From positions 186,001-250,000 of the forward strand of contig CAJXTB010000008.1 in NCBI GenBank assembly GCA_913061235.1: 64,000 nucleotides of DNA. Reading direction: 5' to 3'. A model generated the notes under the pieces. The model had not been told where the DNA came from and searched no databases. It saw only the letters and a program-made list of their open reading frames with translations. This document shows positions 1 through 8,263 of this stretch, one piece after another (position 1 is the stretch's first letter; each line of letters starts with the position of its first letter). Source of the stretch: an uncultured Pseudomonadota bacterium. GTDB taxonomy: Bacteria; Myxococcota_A; UBA796; GCA-2862545. The position numbers and the translations under genes are program-made.

Positions 1-1047
1 GACCTCGTCCACCATGTCTTGCTCTATGCAGTCCCGCCTGGAGGCCTAGCAGAGCTCGCGCGCCTGGAAGCAGAAGACGACGCGCCAGGATTTGCGTGCT
101 TCGGAGACACGGGTGTGGGTGATTCGCAGAACGTAGGCGGCTGGGCCCCCGGTGGCGTGCCATCGCTGTACCCCGAAGGCACCGCTATGCGCGTCCCCCA
201 AGGCTCACAGTTGCTGGTGCAGATGCACTACAACACCGCTGCCGGCGAGCTCGAAGGCGACCGGACCCAGATCGACCTGTGGGTCCAACCCCCCGATGTT
301 CGCCCCGACTTCTTGGTCAGCACACATCCGATTGCGTACACAACACTCGACATCCCCGCAGGCGCCGAAGACTCGCTACAGCGCCGCGAACAGCGCGTCC
401 CAGTGTCCGGCCAGATCGTAGGCGTGAGCCCCCATATGCACACGCGCGGACGTACCATCGAGACACGCCTTCACCGTGCAGACGGTACCGAAGAATGCTT
501 GTCTCGGGTCATGGACTACGACTTCGACTGGCAACGCGGCTACGAGTACGAGCTGGACGATGCCGTAGACATCAGTGTCGACGACATCATCGAGATTCGC
601 TGCACCTACGACAACAGCGACAACGACGAGCGGGTTCAGTGGGGCGACGGAACATCCGACGAGATGTGCCTCGACTACATCAGCGTGCTGCATCCCAACA
701 CCTTGCAGGCCGACGATACCGGTACGTGTGCGGGCGTCGACCGCTGTGTGTCCGAGTGCGACCCGGCAGATGCCTGGTGTCCAATGACCTGCATGAGCCA
801 CTCGAGCGAGGCCTGCTTGTACTGCGGCATTGACCAGATGTTCGACTTTGGTGGCTGCCTCGCTGAGAGCTGCCAGTCGCAGATGCAGGGCTACGGCATC
901 TGCGTACAGTCGTGTATGGACGGCTTCGAGGACTTCTTTGAGTGCTCCTATGAGACCTGTGCCTCGACCTTCCAGCCGTACTGGGAGTGCGCAACCAACC
1001 AGCTCAGGGGCCCGTGCGCGGGCCTCATTGAACAGGAATGTAACTAA
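1..1047 (+). CDS. Copper type II ascorbate-dependent monooxygenase-like protein, 5' truncated
   Basis: The frame is open from base 1, so the start lies upstream of the window; the first in-frame TTG at 19 is not a believable start. The visible part carries histidine motifs of the two-domain copper type II monooxygenase family (PHM/DBM-like): a His-His pair at residues 5-6 (VHHVLLY), MHYN about residue 80 and HMHTRG about residue 146. These usually bind copper in hydroxylases that act on secreted substrates. The last ~110 residues are very Cys-rich, with regularly spaced pairs suggesting disulfides in the periplasm or outside the cell. The stop overlaps the next start (TAATG). The fold family is fairly sure, the substrate unknown. 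Confidence 0.75.
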   Translation, partial: DLVHHVLLYAVPPGGLAELARLEAEDDAPGFACFGDTGVGDSQNVGGWAPGGVPSLYPEGTAMRVPQGSQLLVQMHYNTAAGELEGDRTQIDLWVQPPDVRPDFLVSTHPIAYTTLDIPAGAEDSLQRREQRVPVSGQIVGVSPHMHTRGRTIETRLHRADGTEECLSRVMDYDFDWQRGYEYELDDAVDISVDDIIEIRCTYDNSDNDERVQWGDGTSDEMCLDYISVLHPNTLQADDTGTCAGVDRCVSECDPADAWCPMTCMSHSSEACLYCGIDQMFDFGGCLAESCQSQMQGYGICVQSCMDGFEDFFECSYETCASTFQPYWECATNQLRGPCAGLIEQECN

Positions 1048-1583
1048 TGCCTTGGCCTGCAACGATTCTGACCTTCTGGTTCACCACGCTGTCCCCTAAG
1101 GATTGGTACGCCGGTGGTCCGACACTCGATGCACGCATCCGCACCGAGTTCGGTGACGTGCACCGTCTGGTCGCGAGCACGCCCGATGAAGACCTACTCG
1201 CAGACGCAGACACCGCACTGGCCGCCATCATTGTGCTCGACCAGTTCTCACGCAATCTCGGTCGCAAAACAGCCGCTGCCTTTGCTCACGACGAAAAAGC
1301 TCTACGCATCGCCATGAGCGCCATCGACAAGGGGTACGCCGACGGACTGAGCACCGAGCGTCGCAACTTCATGTACATGCCGTTCATGCACTCTGAGTCT
1401 CTTGACGTTCACGAACGCGGCGTCGCCTTGTTCGCCGGCACGCCGAGCGAGTCATTCGCACGCGACCACCACGACATCATCGCCAAGTTCGGGCGCTACC
1501 CGTACCGGAACCCTGCCCTCGGACGCGAAAACACGGCGGCAGAGAACGACTATTTGAAGACCGCAGAGACCTTCGGACAGTAG
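1047..1583 (+). CDS. DUF924 family protein
   Basis: A 178-residue protein matching the DUF924 pattern along its length: an N-terminal ILTFWF motif, then an acidic DxxIRxxF segment, the hallmark LDQFSRNLGRKTAAAF near residues 70-85, and the C-terminal YMPFMHSESLDVHERGV. DUF924 proteins are small, cytoplasmic, helical TPR-like proteins of unknown function. The ATG overlaps the stop of the preceding monooxygenase-like gene by one base, so the two are probably cotranscribed, although no functional link between them is known. Length is normal for the family. Confidence 0.85.
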   Translation: MPWPATILTFWFTTLSPKDWYAGGPTLDARIRTEFGDVHRLVASTPDEDLLADADTALAAIIVLDQFSRNLGRKTAAAFAHDEKALRIAMSAIDKGYADGLSTERRNFMYMPFMHSESLDVHERGVALFAGTPSESFARDHHDIIAKFGRYPYRNPALGRENTAAENDYLKTAETFGQ

Positions 1584-1887
1584 TCTTGAGAGCGGCCCCC
1601 CGCCCAACCCAGGCACAATGCCAACAGTTCGAGGGGCCACTTATCAAGAGGGTTCGCGACCAGACGTGCTCCCCGGGAGCCATTGGCCCCCGCGTCCGTT
1701 GCGAACATGAGCATCTTAGCGCCGTGAGTCTCTCCTGCTATCTCACTTGTCTGTCAGTGAGGGCCCCGAGAGGAAACTAGGGAATATCAATGGTTCTTGC
1801 TTGATCACCGCCAGTACTAGCCTGGGCACCACACAACGCGACTAAAGAAGAACACTGTCCGACCGATTGCGACCCGGGAGGTCGCCC
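1584..1887. other. Intergenic region, 304 bases, no gene seen
   Basis: Only short open frames without ribosome binding sites are present. No strong hairpin with a T tract follows the DUF924 stop, and no clear -35/-10 pair was found. The last bases hold the Shine-Dalgarno site GGGAGG (1876-1881) of the following fliH-like gene. Confidence 0.5.
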
Positions 1888-2544
1888 ATGTCCTTGTTTA
1901 AGGCGTTTGGTGGGAACCGAAAACTGTTCCAACGCAACGCAACGAGTCACGCCACTCCGCAGGAGCCAACACCTCGCGCCTCTGCGCCTGAGACCGCCCC
2001 GGTAGCGGTAGCGGCCCCTGCCAACGACATCGCCCCCACCCCAAGCCCGGCACAGACCGCTGAGCACGCCTCGAATTTCGTGTTCGAAGAAGAGAAAAAG
2101 CGTCACGCAGCCGTTCAGTCCGAGTGGACTCAAGCGGTAGACACCCTCGGCATCGCCAACCGGATGATGACCGCGGCAACGGAGGCTCGTCGAGAGACCC
2201 TCGCAGACAATGCACCACTCATCGCAGGTATCGTCCGCCAAGTCGTCGAGCGGGTCCTGCACGGCGCCATGTTGATCGACGATGCAGCCCTGCTTCGCGT
2301 CATCACTGCTGCTGCAGAGGCGCTTCCGTCGGACGTTGTCCGGCTGCGCATGAACCCGAACGACATTGAACGGGTTCGTCACCTCCTTCCCGAAGGCATG
2401 GCGGAAGCGGTCGTTCCTGACACGAGTATTAGGAACGGCTGTGTCGCTGAGACACAGCGGGCAACGGTAGATGCGAGTCATGCGGCAGCGCTGGCGGCCG
2501 TGGACGAGATGCTGGAATCCTGGCAATCCAGTGAAGCGCAATGA
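1888..2544 (+). CDS. FliH/SctL-like stator protein of an export ATPase (orphan copy)
   Basis: The start was placed at ATG 1888 (GGGAGG six bases upstream) rather than an upstream in-frame TTG, giving 218 residues. The N-terminal half is Ala/Pro-rich and low complexity. The C-terminal half (about 100-218) has the FliH/SctL pattern: a helical stretch with LIAGIVRQVVERVL, then a VVRLRMNPNDIERVRHLL beta-alpha segment and a final VDASHAAALAAVDEML helix. FliH-type proteins regulate the FliI ATPase that feeds substrates to flagellar or type III export. The stop overlaps the start of the FliI-like gene (ATGA). It is a diverged paralogue of the FliH at 26550-27170. It could belong to the flagellum or to a non-flagellar type III machine. 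Confidence 0.7.
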   Translation: MSLFKAFGGNRKLFQRNATSHATPQEPTPRASAPETAPVAVAAPANDIAPTPSPAQTAEHASNFVFEEEKKRHAAVQSEWTQAVDTLGIANRMMTAATEARRETLADNAPLIAGIVRQVVERVLHGAMLIDDAALLRVITAAAEALPSDVVRLRMNPNDIERVRHLLPEGMAEAVVPDTSIRNGCVAETQRATVDASHAAALAAVDEMLESWQSSEAQ

Positions 2545-3857
2545 GCATTCACGGACTGGCGCAACTGGATCGATTGTCAAAGCGTCTCGCTCCCATGGGC
2601 ATGCGCGGACAGGTGACGGGTGCCGTTGGCGCCCTATTGGAAGCCGAGGTTCCAGGAGCTTCTATCGGCGGTATGTGTGAGCTGGGCGACGGAACGCTTT
2701 GCGAAGTCGTCGGCGTGAAAGGAAGCACCGCCTTTCTGGTTCCGCTCGAAGAGACGACGCAGCTTCGTGCCGGCACACGGGTACGAATGCTTCAGACTCA
2801 GTTGTCGGTGACTGTGGGAGACGGGCTTGTTGGCCGAATTCTCGACGGACTAGGCAAGCCACTAGACGACGGAAAAGAGCCTATCCGAGGCCACTCTACG
2901 CTCATCATGCGGCAAGCCCCGAGTCCATTCGAGCGCGGTACCATCGCCCTTCCTCTCGCGACCGGCGTTCGTGCCATCGACAGTATGCTGACGCTCGGAC
3001 GAGGTCAGCGCATCGCCCTACTAGCCGGTTCCGGAGTTGGAAAATCAACACTCATGGCCATGTTGGCACGCAACGTCAACGTAGATGTGACCGTCATCTG
3101 CCTGGTCGGTGAGCGTGGGCGTGAAGTGAAGGAGTTCGTTCACGACACTCTTGGTGAAGAGGGCAGAAAACGCGCCTGTCTCGTCGTCGCAACATCGGAC
3201 CGCTCGCCAGCTCTACAAGTACGCAGCGTGTTCATGGCCACACGAATCGCCGAGCACTTCCGCGCCGAAGGAAAGCACGTCCTGCTCTTGGTGGACTCCA
3301 TCACCCGTCTCGCACTTGCGCAACGGCAGATCGGTCTGGCCAGTGGTGAACCGCCGACTGCCCGTGGCTACACACCGTCGGTCTTTGCCATGCTGCCCAG
3401 GTTGTTGGAGCGCGCCGGCGCACACCGTGATGGCGGCTCCATTACAGGCGTCTACACCACATTGGTCGAAGGCGACGACATCCACGACCCCATTGCAGAC
3501 GCCGTACGCGGAATCGTAGATGGACACGTCGTGCTTTCGCGGGACTTGGCAAATCGCGGCCACTTCCCTGCCATTGACGTCTTGCAGTCGATCTCTCGAC
3601 TCTTCACGAAGGTCACCGACCCCGAACACCGAGCCCTCGCTGGCGAATTGCGCGAGATCATGGCGGTGTGGGCCGAACACGAAGAGCTTGTTCGTCTGGG
3701 AGCGTACGCTCATGGAACGGACCCTTTAGTCGACCGTGCCATTCGACTTCAGCCAGCAATTCGCAGCTTCTTGCGTCAGGGCCCCGAAGACGTGCTCACG
3801 GTGCCACAGACGGTTCAAGCCCTGTTCGAGGTCCTCAACGAACCCGAGCCCGCCTAA
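2541..3857 (+). CDS. FliI/SctN-family export ATPase (orphan copy)
   Basis: A 438-residue F1-ATPase-beta-like protein. It shows Walker A (GSGVGKST, about residue 172), the family signature GERGREVKEF, Walker B (HVLLLVDSITRLALAQRQ), and the long motif ending in FAMLPRLLERAG, as in FliI and SctN/YscN. It should hydrolyse ATP at the base of a type III export apparatus, with the FliH-like protein encoded just upstream (4-base overlap). A second FliI lies at 25264-26553 inside the flagellar cluster. This one stands alone between a DUF924 gene and a kinase, without FliJ, gate or basal-body genes nearby. Its last codons overlap the end of the convergent kinase gene. Family assignment is secure; which machine it serves is not known. 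Confidence 0.88.
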   Translation: MSIHGLAQLDRLSKRLAPMGMRGQVTGAVGALLEAEVPGASIGGMCELGDGTLCEVVGVKGSTAFLVPLEETTQLRAGTRVRMLQTQLSVTVGDGLVGRILDGLGKPLDDGKEPIRGHSTLIMRQAPSPFERGTIALPLATGVRAIDSMLTLGRGQRIALLAGSGVGKSTLMAMLARNVNVDVTVICLVGERGREVKEFVHDTLGEEGRKRACLVVATSDRSPALQVRSVFMATRIAEHFRAEGKHVLLLVDSITRLALAQRQIGLASGEPPTARGYTPSVFAMLPRLLERAGAHRDGGSITGVYTTLVEGDDIHDPIADAVRGIVDGHVVLSRDLANRGHFPAIDVLQSISRLFTKVTDPEHRALAGELREIMAVWAEHEELVRLGAYAHGTDPLVDRAIRLQPAIRSFLRQGPEDVLTVPQTVQALFEVLNEPEPA

Positions 3858-4930
3858 ACGGTGAGTCCGAAGAAGACGCTCACGCCAATCAGCAAGACAC
3901 CCGCCCCAGCCGCGAGCCATCCCATCGCGTTCGCCTGCAGGTGGGCGTGACGGGCGGCAACGTGTACGTGGTTTGCCGGAGTGCTGTGCGCCAAGACCAC
4001 TACGGACTCGATGGGATCGAGGTCTAGCGTTGGTGCGTCATCCCCCCCTGGGCTCAACTTGCCCGAGTCCGAGAACGGTGAAGTAAACGAGCCGGTAGCA
4101 GCGACTTCTTCTGGGAAGATGGCGTCTAGTACAGCATCACAGTCGGGCAGTCGGTCTTCAGGATCAACAGACAAGAGGCTGCGAATGACCACCGCAATGT
4201 GGTCGGGAATGTCTGGGCGCAGGGTCGCTGGGTCCGGGTAGTCTCCCTGGGCCGTCTTGTTCAGAATCGTGACCATATCGGAGCCGCGAAATGCAGGAAC
4301 ACCGCAGGTCATTCCGTACAGGATGCAGCCGAGAGAGAACAGATCTGCCCGCTCATTGACGCGAGAGGCATCCCGAATCTGCTCGGGGGCCATGTATTGG
4401 GGGGTGCCCATCATCATGCCGGTCTGGGTGTCCCCTTCCTCCTGACTTAGCACCTTCACAAGACCAAAATCCATGACCTTCGGCACCAGTCCGGCCTCGG
4501 TCTCGGCAAGAAGAATATTCTCGGGCTTGAGGTCTCGATGAATGATGCCCAGACGGTGAGCGGCTCGGACCCCACGAACAATGCCTGCAAACAGCACAAG
4601 CGTCTCCTCGAGGGTCGGACTGTTGTTGCGTAGCCAGTCGCGCAGGCTGCTGCCGGGGACGTACTCCATGACCAGGCCGGGTCGACCGCGAACGTCAACA
4701 ATGTCGCTAACAGGCACCACGTTGGGGTGGTTGAGCTGGGCTTGAACGCGCCCCTCCGCGAGAATCCGCGCGGAGATATTCGGCAGGTCCACCGCCAACA
4801 CCTTGAGGGCATGGGAGCTGCGTAAGTCTCGGTGGGTGACCCGAAAAACTTCCGACAGGCCACCGTCCCCAATAAACGACTCCACTTCGTAGCGGTCCAC
4901 CGTCATGCCCGCTTCTAGGATGCGTCCCAT
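3854..4930 (-). CDS. Serine/threonine protein kinase with C-terminal membrane anchor
   Basis: The start was set at the ATG at 4930, preceded by AGGAGG; the longer open frame runs through non-coding-looking sequence. The 358-residue product has a Hanks-type kinase domain at about residues 10-270: glycine loop IGDGGLSEVF, HALKVL with the ATP-binding Lys, HRDLKPEN, KVMDFGLVKV, GTPQYMAPEQ and ADLFSLGCILYG. All catalytic residues are present. After an acidic, Ser/Thr-rich linker the protein ends in a single hydrophobic segment (last ~22 residues, GWLAAGAGVLLIGVSVFF), so it appears tail-anchored with the kinase in the cytoplasm and almost no outer domain. The glycine loop departs from the usual GxGxxG. 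Convergent with, and overlapping by 4 bases, the fliI-like gene. Confidence 0.9.
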   Translation of the reverse strand: MGRILEAGMTVDRYEVESFIGDGGLSEVFRVTHRDLRSSHALKVLAVDLPNISARILAEGRVQAQLNHPNVVPVSDIVDVRGRPGLVMEYVPGSSLRDWLRNNSPTLEETLVLFAGIVRGVRAAHRLGIIHRDLKPENILLAETEAGLVPKVMDFGLVKVLSQEEGDTQTGMMMGTPQYMAPEQIRDASRVNERADLFSLGCILYGMTCGVPAFRGSDMVTILNKTAQGDYPDPATLRPDIPDHIAVVIRSLLSVDPEDRLPDCDAVLDAIFPEEVAATGSFTSPFSDSGKLSPGGDDAPTLDLDPIESVVVLAHSTPANHVHVAARHAHLQANAMGWLAAGAGVLLIGVSVFFGLTV

Positions 4931-4943
4931 CGTCAAACCTCCT

Positions 4944-4956
4944 GGGGGATTCCCCC
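4944..4956. promoter_or_regulatory. Palindrome next to the kinase ribosome binding site
   Basis: GGGGGATTCCCCC is a 6+1+6 base palindrome directly adjoining the kinase Shine-Dalgarno site (AGGAGG, 4938-4943 on minus). It lies in the 143-base space between the divergent kinase and CPBP protease genes. It could be a repressor site or an RNA element masking the ribosome binding site. Function is inference only. Confidence 0.3.
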
Positions 4957-5073
4957 TACACGAAGCCCGTCGGACCATCGGAGCCGGACGATAAGCAGCG
5001 ATACCCGCAAGCACGGCGACCGAGCACGCGGTTACCACGCCTTTCGAGCCCCCCCAACGGCCATGGAGCGACC

Positions 5074-6108
5074 GTGAGCGAGACAACCATGCAATCCGAC
5101 CCAGCACGCTGGTTGCTCTTTGGCGAGAGTGGCCTGCGCTCCGGCTACCGCGTTGTCTTGTGGTTCATGGTGGTGATTCCATGCACCATCGTCGCCGCCG
5201 CACTTAGCACCCTTCTTCAGCCCGTCGTCGACAGTCTTGGCGTGCCACGTGGCGAAGCCTTCTTACTGCTCAGCGCTGTTGCCTACACCCCAGCGCTCCT
5301 GCTCACGCTGCTCTTTGGCGCCTTCGACAAACCCAGAGTGACCTCTGCGGGCCTGGGCGGCCCTGCACTACGCAGCCTGTCGGAGTACATCAGCGGTACC
5401 GCCATGGGCGTCGTTCTGGTGTTGCTGACACTGATTGTGCCAGCCATCGTCGGCACTGTGCGCTTTGATGCGCTCGCCCCTGGCTGGCATTGGGCACTGA
5501 TTCCGCTGTGGTTTGTGGGCCTAGCGATCGCTGCGGCCTGGGAAGAGGTCTTGTTCCGCGGCTATGGCTTTCAGTGGCTGTGTCGTGGCACTGGCAACGT
5601 CATTGTGTACGCGGTCAGGCCGCTCTTTCCTCTCGAGCCAGAAGTCGTGGCACAGTGGCTCGGCCGGGCATTCTGGGTCGGCATGTCGGCCGCCGTGTTT
5701 GCGCTGATGCACACGGCAAATCCCAACGCCGGCATTGTGAGCGGCGTCAACACCGGCCTCGCTGGGATCTGGCTCGCTGTCGCCGTTTTCCGTACCCGCG
5801 CTCTATGGCTCGCGTGCGGACTTCACCTGGGCTGGAACTTCGCCCAAGGCCCCCTGCTCGGCCTGCCAATCAGCGGCATGGGCAGTGAAGAGAGCGGCAT
5901 GTCGATACCGTCTCTCTGGTCCACCTCATTGACGGGTCCCAACTGGGCGACTGGCGGAAGCTACGGCATTGAAGCCGGTCTTCCATGCACTGTTGTCTTG
6001 TTCATCGCCATTGCGGCTGCTGCCCTGTACAAGCCCCGTCGGCCCGGACAAGACGCGCCGGTTCTGCGGCCTGGACGCATTCACGCGAACCAAGCCGCAG
6101 TCGAGTAG
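5074..6108 (+). CDS. CPBP family intramembrane metalloprotease
   Basis: A 344-residue polytopic membrane protein with about eight hydrophobic segments. It has the CPBP (Abi/CaaX-like protease) motifs: EEVLFRGYGF near residue 156 (EExxxR) and FALMHTANPN near residue 210 (FxxxH), which in the family supply the glutamates and histidine of the active site in the inner membrane. The GTG start at 5074 has GGAG five bases upstream; an ATG at 5089 is an alternative. The gene is divergent from the kinase and ends four bases before the convergent M13 peptidase gene. Substrates of bacterial CPBP proteins are mostly unknown. Confidence 0.87.
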   Translation: MSETTMQSDPARWLLFGESGLRSGYRVVLWFMVVIPCTIVAAALSTLLQPVVDSLGVPRGEAFLLLSAVAYTPALLLTLLFGAFDKPRVTSAGLGGPALRSLSEYISGTAMGVVLVLLTLIVPAIVGTVRFDALAPGWHWALIPLWFVGLAIAAAWEEVLFRGYGFQWLCRGTGNVIVYAVRPLFPLEPEVVAQWLGRAFWVGMSAAVFALMHTANPNAGIVSGVNTGLAGIWLAVAVFRTRALWLACGLHLGWNFAQGPLLGLPISGMGSEESGMSIPSLWSTSLTGPNWATGGSYGIEAGLPCTVVLFIAIAAAALYKPRRPGQDAPVLRPGRIHANQAAVE

Positions 6109-6112
6109 CGCT

Positions 6113-8167
6113 CTACCAGACTTCGCAGCGGTCTTCAGCCACCATCGCGTCGCCCGCTTCGCACCCGAAGGCCTCGGCAAACTCGGCCGAGTGCATGACA
6201 GGTCCGTTGACGCGGAACTTAGCCGGGCTGTGAGGGTCGGTGGTCACCTGCATCTCTTCACGCTCGGGACGCATGTTCGTACACCAGCCCTGCGCGTAGC
6301 CTACGAAGAACAGCTGCTCAGCACTTAGGCCAATCATGCCTTCTTCAGGTCCGTTCTCTTCCGACCATGACTTGTAGGCATAGAACGACGACTTCAGTCC
6401 ACCGTGGTCGGCAATATTCTCGCCGAGGGTGAGCTCACCATTGACTGCGAGTCCGTCGCGGACTTCAAAGGAGTCGTAGGCATCGACCAAGCACTGAGCC
6501 TGCTCTTCGAAGCGGTCAGCAACTTCTGGTGCCCACCACTCTTCCATGCGGCCTTGGCCGTTGAACTTGCGACCTTCGTCGTCAAATCCATGGGTGATCT
6601 CATGGCCAATGACCATGCCAATCGCGCCGTAGTTCATGGACATTGGGAAGTCGGAACTAAAGAACGGCGGCTGCAAGATGCCTGCCGGGAACACAATCTC
6701 ATTGGCGGAGGGATTGTAGTAGGCGTTGACGGTCGGAGGGGTCATGAACCACTCTTCCTTGTCTACCGGGTTGCCAATGCGGCCAATGAAGTCGGCGACG
6801 AGGAACTTGCGCGCACGAACCACATTGCCGAGGTGGTCGGTGCTGCTGACTTCAAGGTCAGTGTAGTCACGCCACTTGTCCGGGTAGCCAATCTTATTAA
6901 CGATAGCGCCGGCCTTTTCGCGAGCAGCTTCACGAGTGTCGTCGTCCATCCAGGCGAGCCCAGGCAGGTTGGCTTCAAAAGCGGCCTCGACACGACGGAC
7001 CAAGTCTTCGGCGATTGGCTTGCTCTCACCAGCGAAGTACGCGTCTACGAACGCCTGGCCGACGGCGTCTCCCATCCACTCATCAGACAGCTGGACACAG
7101 CGCTTCCACCGCTCGGGCTGCTCTGGCTGACCGGTCAATTCCACGCCGTAAAACGCGAAGTTCTCGGCATCAAACGCTGGGGACAGGTGGGGGGCAAAGT
7201 CGGTGAGCACGCGCCACCACAAGTACGCACTGACCGTGCTCATGTCGGTGTCGTTCAACAAGGTGTCGAGCTGTTGGAAGTACTCCAAGCGACCCACATT
7301 GACGTCCGTTGCCTCTTCTGCGCCAATCGCCGCAAAGTAGGCATCTAGCGGCAGTGACCACTGTTCCTGCCATCCGGCGCGGTCGATCTTGTGGTAGTTC
7401 TCTTCGACCTCACGCAGCTCTGCACGGGGAAGATTGATCTCGGCAAGTGCGGTCTCAAAGGCCACAATCTTCGCAGCAGCTTCACCTGAAGCCTCTGCTG
7501 GCATGTTCGCCATCTCCAGCATCTTGGTCACATGGGCTTGGTACTTCGCCAGCAGTGCAGCGCCGTCTTCGTCGCCCTCTTCGACCAAGTAGTAGTCGCG
7601 GTCTGGCAGGGACAAGCCGCCTTGCGCCACGTGCATGATGTTCAGGTCCGGGTCTTCTAGGTCCGAGTAGACGTACGAGCTGAACAAGCCGCCAACACCG
7701 ATTCGCTCCAGCTCACCAAGCACCCGTGCAAGGTCTTCCTTGGTGGCGATGCCGTTGATGCTGTCCCGCACCTGGCCGAGCGAGCGCAGGGTGTTCATGT
7801 CCGTGGTGCCCATGTCCATGCACGCGTCGTAGAAGTCGCCGACCTTCGCCACAGCGGCGTCTTCTGATTCGGACGACGCCGACAAGATGTCGCGCTGACG
7901 CGTGAGGTTGGTCTCACTGATGACCGAGAATGAGCGGCCCCAGCGGGACTGATCGGCGGGGATTTCGTTGGCTTCGAGCCAACCACCGCAGGAGAACTCA
8001 TAGAAGTCGTCGCACGCGCGAACATCCGCGTTCATGCTGGTACGAACGGCTTCCTGCACTGGCGACTCAACAATATCGTCAATGACAGCGTCGACGGCGT
8101 CGACAACAGGTGTGGTCTTAGGTCCACAGGAAAGGGCGAGAAGAGCGATGATGGGACTGATGCGCAT
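6113..8167 (-). CDS. M13 family zinc metallopeptidase, lipoprotein (PepO/neprilysin-like)
   Basis: The start was chosen at ATG 8167 because GGAGG lies just upstream and it opens directly into a lipoprotein signal (MRISPIIALLALSC). The mature 684-residue precursor has the M13 layout: an N-terminal domain starting DDFYEFSCGGWL, NAYYNPSANEIVFPAG, the zinc site VIGHEITHGFDD (HExxH) and GENIADHGG with the third zinc-ligand Glu, and a Cys near the C terminus. M13 enzymes are oligopeptidases; the acylated N terminus predicts anchoring in the outer membrane or periplasm. Length is typical for the family. Its promoter must lie in the space shared with the divergent repeat-protein gene. Confidence 0.92.
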   Translation of the reverse strand: MRISPIIALLALSCGPKTTPVVDAVDAVIDDIVESPVQEAVRTSMNADVRACDDFYEFSCGGWLEANEIPADQSRWGRSFSVISETNLTRQRDILSASSESEDAAVAKVGDFYDACMDMGTTDMNTLRSLGQVRDSINGIATKEDLARVLGELERIGVGGLFSSYVYSDLEDPDLNIMHVAQGGLSLPDRDYYLVEEGDEDGAALLAKYQAHVTKMLEMANMPAEASGEAAAKIVAFETALAEINLPRAELREVEENYHKIDRAGWQEQWSLPLDAYFAAIGAEEATDVNVGRLEYFQQLDTLLNDTDMSTVSAYLWWRVLTDFAPHLSPAFDAENFAFYGVELTGQPEQPERWKRCVQLSDEWMGDAVGQAFVDAYFAGESKPIAEDLVRRVEAAFEANLPGLAWMDDDTREAAREKAGAIVNKIGYPDKWRDYTDLEVSSTDHLGNVVRARKFLVADFIGRIGNPVDKEEWFMTPPTVNAYYNPSANEIVFPAGILQPPFFSSDFPMSMNYGAIGMVIGHEITHGFDDEGRKFNGQGRMEEWWAPEVADRFEEQAQCLVDAYDSFEVRDGLAVNGELTLGENIADHGGLKSSFYAYKSWSEENGPEEGMIGLSAEQLFFVGYAQGWCTNMRPEREEMQVTTDPHSPAKFRVNGPVMHSAEFAEAFGCEAGDAMVAEDRCEVW

Positions 8168-8263
8168 GGGGCCTCCAGGAACGCACGCATAGCTCATGCA
8201 CGGCGGTTGGTCTTCTGCCCACCGACTGCAATACACTACGGCAGCGCTGGTCGCGGGAGCCTC

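Noticed and set aside
376-1062. 228-residue minus-strand open frame opposite the monooxygenase-like gene
   Set aside because: It lies fully antisense to a gene with clear copper-site motifs, has no ribosome site and no recognisable domain; GC-rich codon bias creates such frames.
1588-1780. 64-residue frame after the DUF924 gene
   Set aside because: No ribosome binding site, no hydrophobic or conserved pattern, Pro/Arg composition typical of random GC-rich sequence.
1888-3857. Firm call of a non-flagellar type III secretion system
   Set aside because: ATPase and stator alone do not separate FliHI from SctLN, and no other system component is present.
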